Assembly: GCA_017626895.1 (NCBI GenBank)
Contig: JAGAHV010000199.1
Span: forward strand, 19,310 to 83,309
DNA: 64,000 nt
DNA from: Ventricola sp017626895
GTDB lineage: Bacteria > Bacillota > Clostridia > Christensenellales > Aristaeellaceae
Reading direction: 5' to 3'
Below the pieces are notes generated by a model that saw only the letters and a program-made list of their open reading frames with translations, did not search any database and was not told the DNA's origin. Positions 58,859-64,000 of this stretch are shown one piece after another. Position numbers and translations under genes: made by a program. Positions within the stretch are counted from its first letter, which is position 1, and each line of letters opens with the position of its first letter.

Positions 58859-61111
58859 ATGGAAGACAGACCGATTCAGCGTCTGGATGATGCGCTGATA
58901 GGAAAAATCGCGGCCGGCGAGGTGGTCGAAAATCCGGCCAGTGCCATTAAGGAAATGGTGGAAAACAGCCTGGATTCAGGTGCCAAAGCCATTACCGTGG
59001 AAATCCGGGACGGGGGAATCTCCTTTATCCGTGTGACCGATAACGGCCGCGGGATCCGTTCAAAGGACATCCGCATGGCCTTTGAACGTCATGCGACCAG
59101 CAAAATCATCTCAACAGAGGATCTGTTTCATCTTTCCACCCTGGGCTTTCGCGGTGAGGCGCTTGCCTCCATTGCGGCCGTGTCGAAGCTGACACTGACC
59201 ACGCACCGGATCGGGGAAACCATTGGCACCCGTACGGTAAATGAGGGCGGGGTGATCCGGGAAATTACGGATGCAGCGGCGCCTCAGGGAACCACCATTG
59301 TGGTGCGGGAACTGTTTTACAACACCCCCGTCCGGCTCAAGTTTCTCAAAAAGCCGGCCACGGAGGCAGCCAAAGTGGCCGATGTTCTGCAGAAACTGAT
59401 CTTGTCCCGCCCGGATATTTCGCTGCGTCTCATTTCAAACGGCAAACAGGTGTACAGCAGTTCGGGAAACGGTGATCTGCGAAGCGCGGTATTCTGTGTA
59501 TACGGCCGTGAGACCGCAGAAAACATGGTCAGCGTCCACGCGGAGGGATCTGTTTCCGTGGACGGACTGATCGGCGTGGGGCAGGAAGCCCGAGCCAACC
59601 GTGCCCGGCAGACCTTTATCATCAACGGGCGCAGCATCCGCTCCCCGCTGCTTTCCCAGGCCATTGAGGACGGTGCACGTGAGCGGTATACCATCGGGCA
59701 TTACCCGATCTGTGTCCTTCATCTGAACATGCCGGCCACCCTGGTGGATGTCAATGTTCATCCGAACAAGCTCGAGGTTCGTTTCAGTGATGAGAACCTG
59801 ATTTACCAGAAAGTCTCCGAGGCCATCGCCGGCGCCTTCTCCACATCAACGCTAAGCGGTGCACCGCAGATGATGGAAACGGCGGATACGCGTCCGGACC
59901 CGGTTGCTATGAAGGTCATCCGGATGGATTCGGCGGAGGGCAATCCCTCAGCGGCGGCCCTTGAAGTCCGCTCCGGGATCGAAACGAACACGCCGCCCAC
60001 GGTTTCGCCGTCGCCCTCTGCGGCTGCGGCAGAGAATCCGCCTGCAGTTCCGTCGGCGGCTTCGGCTCCTGCCGTTCCGGAAAACCGGAATGAATCCGCA
60101 GTAGCCGTCGCCAATCCGGTTGTCAGCAAAGCACCTGAGCAATGGTCCGGTCCGTCGCAGACAATGAATGCGAATCTGGCCGGTTCCGCCGCAGAAACGG
60201 TTACCCGGCAAGTCCCCGCTGCACCCGTACCGGTGCCGCAGGCGCCTGCAGAAAATGAGCCGGACACAGATGAACAGGACAGGACTGCCGAAAATGCCGC
60301 CCCGGTTCAGGATGACTCGGACTTTGCCTCAGTTGTCGCCAATTACTTTGGCAGCAATGTCCGGCCGCAGCCCGCCGGCACCGCGGCTCCACACACAGAG
60401 GGATCGACGCTTTCCCGACAGCAGATGGAAGAGGTCAATGCCCTGTATCCGGAAAAGCCGGCGCCGCAGGAAATTGAGACTATGCAGACCTCCTTTATTG
60501 AGCCGGCTGAGAAGGCGGAACAGGAGGATGCCTTTGCCGGGTATGAGCTGATCGGGGTTGCATTTGACACCTATATCCTGCTGCAGAACAAGAAACAAAT
60601 CCTGCTGATCGATCAGCATGCCGCCCATGAGCGGATTCTGTATGAACGGCTGATGCGGGAGGTGGACATCGGCGGCGGGTCACAGCTCCTCCTGGTGCCT
60701 CTCATCGTCCGCGTGACGCCGCAGGATGCCATTAAACTGGAAACCTATAAAGAGGAAATCAAGGCAGCCGGATATGACATTGAACCGTTTGGCGAGACGG
60801 ATTACCAGATCCGGGCCGTTCCCAATGTGCTGGGACAGCCGGAAACCCGGGCAGCATTTCTTGAGATGGTCGATCATCTGGGAGAACTTCGCGTGCTGAG
60901 TACACGGCAGAAACGGCGGGATGCCATCCTTCAGATGGCCTGCAAGAAGGCGGTAAAGGGCGGCGACAAGCTCTCCGATTCGGAAATTTCCTCTCTTCTG
61001 AAAGAAATGCAGAAAACGGGCGCACCGCCCACCTGTCCGCACGGCCGGCCGCTGGTGGTCGTTCTCAGCCGGACTGAAATTGAAAAGAAATTCCGTAGAA
61101 TCAATGATTAA
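58859..61111 (+). CDS. mutL: DNA mismatch repair protein MutL (endonuclease type)
   Basis: 750 residues. GHKL ATPase N-domain with ENPASAIKEMVENSLDSGA, DNGRGI and GFRGEALASIAAVSKL. A low-complexity Pro/Ala/Ser linker at about 345-540. The C-terminal domain keeps the endonuclease metal site DQHAAHERILYE and ends CPHGRPLVV, so this MutL nicks DNA, as expected in bacteria without MutH. 30 bases after mutS; overlaps miaA. Confidence 0.95.
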   Translation: MEDRPIQRLDDALIGKIAAGEVVENPASAIKEMVENSLDSGAKAITVEIRDGGISFIRVTDNGRGIRSKDIRMAFERHATSKIISTEDLFHLSTLGFRGEALASIAAVSKLTLTTHRIGETIGTRTVNEGGVIREITDAAAPQGTTIVVRELFYNTPVRLKFLKKPATEAAKVADVLQKLILSRPDISLRLISNGKQVYSSSGNGDLRSAVFCVYGRETAENMVSVHAEGSVSVDGLIGVGQEARANRARQTFIINGRSIRSPLLSQAIEDGARERYTIGHYPICVLHLNMPATLVDVNVHPNKLEVRFSDENLIYQKVSEAIAGAFSTSTLSGAPQMMETADTRPDPVAMKVIRMDSAEGNPSAAALEVRSGIETNTPPTVSPSPSAAAAENPPAVPSAASAPAVPENRNESAVAVANPVVSKAPEQWSGPSQTMNANLAGSAAETVTRQVPAAPVPVPQAPAENEPDTDEQDRTAENAAPVQDDSDFASVVANYFGSNVRPQPAGTAAPHTEGSTLSRQQMEEVNALYPEKPAPQEIETMQTSFIEPAEKAEQEDAFAGYELIGVAFDTYILLQNKKQILLIDQHAAHERILYERLMREVDIGGGSQLLLVPLIVRVTPQDAIKLETYKEEIKAAGYDIEPFGETDYQIRAVPNVLGQPETRAAFLEMVDHLGELRVLSTRQKRRDAILQMACKKAVKGGDKLSDSEISSLLKEMQKTGAPPTCPHGRPLVVVLSRTEIEKKFRRIND

Positions 61112-62114
61112 CACGCAGAAAAAACCGCCGGTTCTGGCGGTCGTCGGTCCCACAGGGACCGGAAAATCGGAACTGGCCATTGCGCTTGCCAAAGCCCTGG
61201 GAAATGCGGAAATCGTATCCATGGATTCCATGCAGATTTATCGCGGACTGGATATCGGGACCGCAAAGCTGACCCGGGAGGAAATGCAGGGTGTGGCCCA
61301 TCACATGCTGGATGTGGCCGAACCGGATTCCGTGTATACGGTATCGGATTATTGCCGGGATGCCCGAAACTGCATGGACGATCTGCTTTCCCGTGGACAA
61401 CTGCCCATTCTGACAGGCGGGACAGGTTTATACCTGAATGCCCTCAGTGTTGAGATGACCATGGGGGAGGAAGGTGCCGATCCGGCGCTTCGCGCCTCCC
61501 TGAAGAAAACGGCGGAAACAGAGGAGGGCAGAGCGGCACTTTTCAAACGACTCCTTGAGATTGATCCGGAGAGTGCCGGGAAGCTGCATCCAAACGATGT
61601 CCACCGGGTTGTCCGGGCCATTGAGATCTATGAAACCACCGGCAAACGCAAAAGTGAAATGACGCCTGGACCGGAGGGCCCTTATCATATTCTGGTCTAC
61701 GGACTTTCCATGCAGCGTGACACGCTGTATGACCGCCTGAACCGCCGTGTTGACCGGATGATGGACCAGGGCTGGCTCTCCGAGGTCAAACGCCTGATGG
61801 ACCGCGGAATCCGCTTTGACTCAGGGGACGGCGGCGTCAGTCAGGCAATCGGCTATCCGGAACTTGCCTGTGTCCTTTCCGGCACCATGGATATGGACCG
61901 GGCACTTGAACTGATCAAGCGGAATACCCGGCGATATGCCAAACGTCAGTGGACCTGGTTTCGTCATGACCCGAGGGTGGTCTGGTTTGAGGCGGAGGAG
62001 TATGTCTCAAGAGCCGCTCTTCAGGAGACGTTCCTCGGCCGGGTGCGCTCAGATCTTGAACAGTATCTTTCGCAGACCTGTAACATTCCCTGCCCGGCAA
62101 TGGGCGGGTATTGA
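61104..62114 (+). CDS. miaA: tRNA dimethylallyltransferase MiaA
   Basis: 336 residues from the ATG at 61104, which overlaps the mutL stop by 8 bases. P-loop VGPTGTGKSELA (about 16-27), DSMQIYRGLDIGTAKLT, GGTGLYLNAL, and tRNA-binding QAIGYPEL, with C-terminal RYAKRQWTWFRHDPRV. Adds a dimethylallyl group to A37 of tRNAs reading UNN codons, the substrate of MiaB encoded upstream. Confidence 0.95.
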   Translation: MINTQKKPPVLAVVGPTGTGKSELAIALAKALGNAEIVSMDSMQIYRGLDIGTAKLTREEMQGVAHHMLDVAEPDSVYTVSDYCRDARNCMDDLLSRGQLPILTGGTGLYLNALSVEMTMGEEGADPALRASLKKTAETEEGRAALFKRLLEIDPESAGKLHPNDVHRVVRAIEIYETTGKRKSEMTPGPEGPYHILVYGLSMQRDTLYDRLNRRVDRMMDQGWLSEVKRLMDRGIRFDSGDGGVSQAIGYPELACVLSGTMDMDRALELIKRNTRRYAKRQWTWFRHDPRVVWFEAEEYVSRAALQETFLGRVRSDLEQYLSQTCNIPCPAMGGY

Positions 62115-62139
62115 TCAATGAAAGTAGAGGGAGCAGTGT

Positions 62140-62712
62140 ATGAAAGAACTGATAGAAGCAATCCTTACGCATGGGAAAGCCATCAATGAAGATGTCCTGC
62201 TGGTAGACTCTTTTCTGAATCATCAGGTAGATCCACTCCTGATGCATCACATTGGTGAAACATTTGCCGCCTTTTTCCGCAAAAAGGAAATCGACCGGGT
62301 ACTGACCATCGAAAGTTCCGGCATCGCCCCCGCTGCATTTACTGCCTATTCGCTGGGGGTTCCTCTGGTCATCATGAAAAAGCAGACCTCAAGGATTATG
62401 ACAGGCGACCTGATTCAGACGACCGTTCGTTCCTTTACCAAGGGAACCGAGTATCAGCTGACCGTGAAGCGGGAATTTCTGCCCGCCGGTGAACGGGTTC
62501 TCTTCATTGATGATTTTCTTGCCAGCGGCGAAGCGGCCTTTGGTGCGATTGAACTGGTAAAAGAAGCCGGAGCAACCGTGAACGGAATCGGCATTGTGAT
62601 TGAGAAATCCTTCCAGTCCGGCCGTAAGCGTCTGGATGCCCTCAACATTCCGGTTCTGTCCCTTGCCAGAATCCATGCCATGGGGCCTGAAGGAATTGAA
62701 TTTCTGGAATAA
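62140..62712 (+). CDS. xpt: Xanthine phosphoribosyltransferase
   Basis: 190 residues, full length. PRPP loop VLFIDDFLASGEA (about 123-135) with an Xpt-type start MKELIEAILTHGKAINEDVLLVDSFLNHQ (in parts), and PAAFTAYSLGVPLVIMKKQ. Salvages xanthine to XMP. AGAGGGAGC site. In many Firmicutes xpt follows a purine riboswitch; here only 25 bases separate it from miaA, so it is read from upstream. Confidence 0.95.
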   Translation: MKELIEAILTHGKAINEDVLLVDSFLNHQVDPLLMHHIGETFAAFFRKKEIDRVLTIESSGIAPAAFTAYSLGVPLVIMKKQTSRIMTGDLIQTTVRSFTKGTEYQLTVKREFLPAGERVLFIDDFLASGEAAFGAIELVKEAGATVNGIGIVIEKSFQSGRKRLDALNIPVLSLARIHAMGPEGIEFLE

Positions 62713-62728
62713 CCGTTTTGAACATTCT

Positions 62729-62776
62729 GCGTCCGTGTCCTCTCGCTGTTTTTCCGGGATGAACGGACGCTTTTAA
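62729..62776 (+). terminator. Terminator after xpt
   Basis: 8-bp stem GCGTCCGT / ACGGACGC with a 26-base loop, then TTTTAATT. Confidence 0.6.
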
Positions 62777-62798
62777 TTACATACTGACATTTACAGGA

Positions 62799-62827
62799 TT
62801 GACAAACGGTGAAGTTAACCATAATAT
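62799..62827 (+). promoter_or_regulatory. Promoter of the MBL hydrolase gene
   Basis: TTGACA, 17 bases, TAATAT. Predicted start of transcription about 62834, which rules out the in-frame ATG at 62839. Confidence 0.8.
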
Positions 62828-62886
62828 TTTACTGAAATATGGCAGACATGGAAATTGCTGAATGGAAAGAAAGGAATCATCACACA

Positions 62887-63579
62887 ATGGACAGTCAGAT
62901 TATCCGGATGAATCAGAGTACCTGGCGGATTGAGGATCATGGTGTTCGTTTCTTTCTGCTGACTGGAACGGAAAAGGCACTGCTGATTGATTCGGGCATG
63001 CAGGTACATAACGCCAGAGATATTGCGAAAACGCTCACCACACTCCCGATTTTCCTTTTGAATACCCATGCGGATATGGATCATATCGGAAGCAACGAAC
63101 AGTTTGATTCCTTCTATATGCACCCGGCAGAGGAATCCTGTTACAGGAAATCCGGCAGAAACGGACAGCTGATTCCCGTTGTCGACGGGGAGGAGCTGGA
63201 TCTTGGAAACCGCAGACTTCGGATTATCCATCTCCCCGGACATACGCCGGGCAGCATTGCCATCCTCGACACCCAGAATCGGGTACTGATCAGCGGCGAT
63301 CCGATTCAGGAACATGGACGGATTTTTATGTTCGGTGAGCATCGAAACATGCAGGCCTATATTGACAGCCTTGAAAAACTGAACGGGCTCACGGACAACT
63401 TTGATGAACTGTGGCCATCTCACGCCGATATCCCCATCCGGCCGGATGTGATTCCGAAACTGATCGACGGCGCCAGGAAGATTCTGAACAAAGAAATCAA
63501 AGGCGTAACGGAAGAATTCCACGGCAGACAGATCATCGCCTATGATCTGGGCTTTACCGTGATCCTCTGTGATGCCTAG
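62887..63579 (+). CDS. Metallo-beta-lactamase-fold hydrolase
   Basis: 230 residues from the ATG at 62887 (AAAGGAA 10 bases upstream). The metal motif reads NTHADMDHIG (H-x-D-x-D-H in place of H-x-H-x-D-H), then HLPGHTPGSIAILD, LISGDPIQ and a C-terminal PSHAD. The Asp variant is also seen in ComEC-like MBL proteins, so activity is likely. No signal peptide. Substrate unknown (lactone, thioester or phosphodiester). Ordinary single-gene unit before the intron-like element. Confidence 0.85.
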   Translation: MDSQIIRMNQSTWRIEDHGVRFFLLTGTEKALLIDSGMQVHNARDIAKTLTTLPIFLLNTHADMDHIGSNEQFDSFYMHPAEESCYRKSGRNGQLIPVVDGEELDLGNRRLRIIHLPGHTPGSIAILDTQNRVLISGDPIQEHGRIFMFGEHRNMQAYIDSLEKLNGLTDNFDELWPSHADIPIRPDVIPKLIDGARKILNKEIKGVTEEFHGRQIIAYDLGFTVILCDA

Positions 63580-63633
63580 CAGCGAAACAGGAACATCCAT
63601 GCACGCCTGGACGTAGGTCAGCGGTCACCTGAA

Positions 63634-63687
63634 CCATCATTTCTTATCCTTAAGCAGGAAAGAAATGATGGGCAGGGTTGTTTTTTC
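63634..63687 (+). terminator. Stem-loop after the MBL gene
   Basis: 12-bp stem CCATCATTTCTT / AAGAAATGATGG, 14-base loop. The U-run TTGTTTTTT comes 6 bases later, so termination may be partial. Confidence 0.55.
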
Positions 63688-63706
63688 AGAACGAAAAAGC
63701 TATAAT
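63678..63706 (+). promoter_or_regulatory. Promoter abutting the intron-like element
   Basis: TTGTTT, 17 bases, TATAAT. The intron-like sequence begins five bases after the -10 box. Confidence 0.75.
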
Positions 63707-63710
63707 ATGA

Positions 63711-64000
63711 GTGCGCAAGTTCGGTGCGTAACAGACAGCGTGGAATAGACACGCCTGGTAAAGCCTAGCCAGCAGCCAGTATCGATACCTCGGGGTGCAA
63801 CCGTAAGGCGAGACTTCAAGCAGAGGTATTCGGGAGCAAGCGAGCCGTAGGGCACACCGTCTATCACCGTGGCGGGGTGTTTGAAGCTATTGAGCCTCGT
63901 TATATGAGTAAATAGGAGCCGATGTGCTTCGTATCACAGCAGGCAGCAAGAAGCAACCGACGAGAGCAGCGTTGACGATGAGTGACGAGAACTGTGTTCC
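63711..64000 (+). mobile_element. Probable group II intron, 5' part of domain I (runs off the window)
   Basis: The sequence starts with GTGCGC, the 5' consensus of bacterial group II introns, and is highly structured without a reading frame: GCGTG / CACGC stem, GGTAAAGCC, GCAACCGTAAGGCGAGA, GGAGCAAGCGAGCCGTAGGG. These runs resemble domain I of bacterial class B-like introns from memory. The reverse transcriptase gene and domains V and VI would lie beyond 64000. An alternative is some other large structured RNA. Confidence 0.6.

Noticed and set aside
62115..62139. Possible purine riboswitch in front of xpt
   Set aside because: Only 25 bases separate miaA from xpt, too few for the aptamer, and no purine-aptamer core was seen.
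62839..62886. Earlier ATG for the MBL hydrolase
   Set aside because: It lies about five bases after the predicted transcription start and has no ribosome site; the ATG at 62887 does.

Overview
The window is a bacterial chromosome segment with a typical Clostridia (Bacillota) gene order: rimP-nusA-ylxR-ylxQ-infB-rbfA-nrnA-truB-ribF, rpsO-pnp-M16 peptidase, a B12-type radical SAM/DUF2344/RNase G run, and miaB-ylbF-mutS-mutL-miaA. Codon use looks moderately G+C-rich, promoters are mostly TTGNNN-17-TATAAT, and many genes have AGGAGG-type ribosome sites. Beta-mannosidase, uracil/xanthine salvage and small lipoproteins suit a gut-type anaerobe, but genus cannot be read from the sequence.

Layout. 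1-2575: end of an ABC ATPase, a DUF4418 membrane protein, an FtsX/MacB permease and a second ATPase. 2622-6537 (minus): a DHH phosphoesterase and a GH2 beta-mannosidase, each with its own promoter. 6730-7383: HAD hydrolase. 7481-16145: the nusA/infB translation operon. 16203-19014: BtuFCD/FecBCD-type importer. 19080-20577: an FtsX-like remnant and a secreted alpha/beta hydrolase. 20653-24764: rpsO, pnp and an M16 peptidase. 24830-28054: rpsU, a methyltransferase, mtaB and a HIT protein. 28132-31853: a CapD-type nucleotide-sugar dehydratase and an AAA/PD-(D/E)XK protein. 32000-32242: tRNA-Thr and tRNA-Pro. 32531-36986: small lipoprotein, EAL/GGDEF pair, TipA-like MerR regulator. 37121-38653: unknown protein, inverted-repeat element, shikimate kinase (minus).

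39237-48337 holds the most unusual content: four large envelope genes. The first appears to be an FtsK/SpoIIIE-fold protein whose Walker A and B motifs are gone, followed by a membrane segment, a long Thr/Pro/Ala repeat stalk and a C-terminal peptidoglycan-binding-like domain. It is followed by a membrane-anchored helical-repeat protein, a secreted multi-domain SH3b protein and a lipoprotein of the SurA/PrsA foldase type. I propose it as an undescribed cell-envelope assembly.

48423-62712 returns to housekeeping: upp, a GT2 glycosyltransferase, radical SAM pair, rng, miaB, a YlbF-family protein, mutS, mutL, miaA, xpt. An MBL-fold hydrolase follows, and the window ends inside what looks like the 5' part of a group II intron starting just after a promoter -10 box.

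A second non-coding theme is a recurring 5' leader RNA. The leaders of the M16 peptidase gene and miaB, 31 kb apart, share a bulged stem-loop with compensatory base changes and a competing alternative hairpin. The leaders of upp and the alpha/beta hydrolase look like weaker relatives. All assignments come from reading the sequence; no database search was run.
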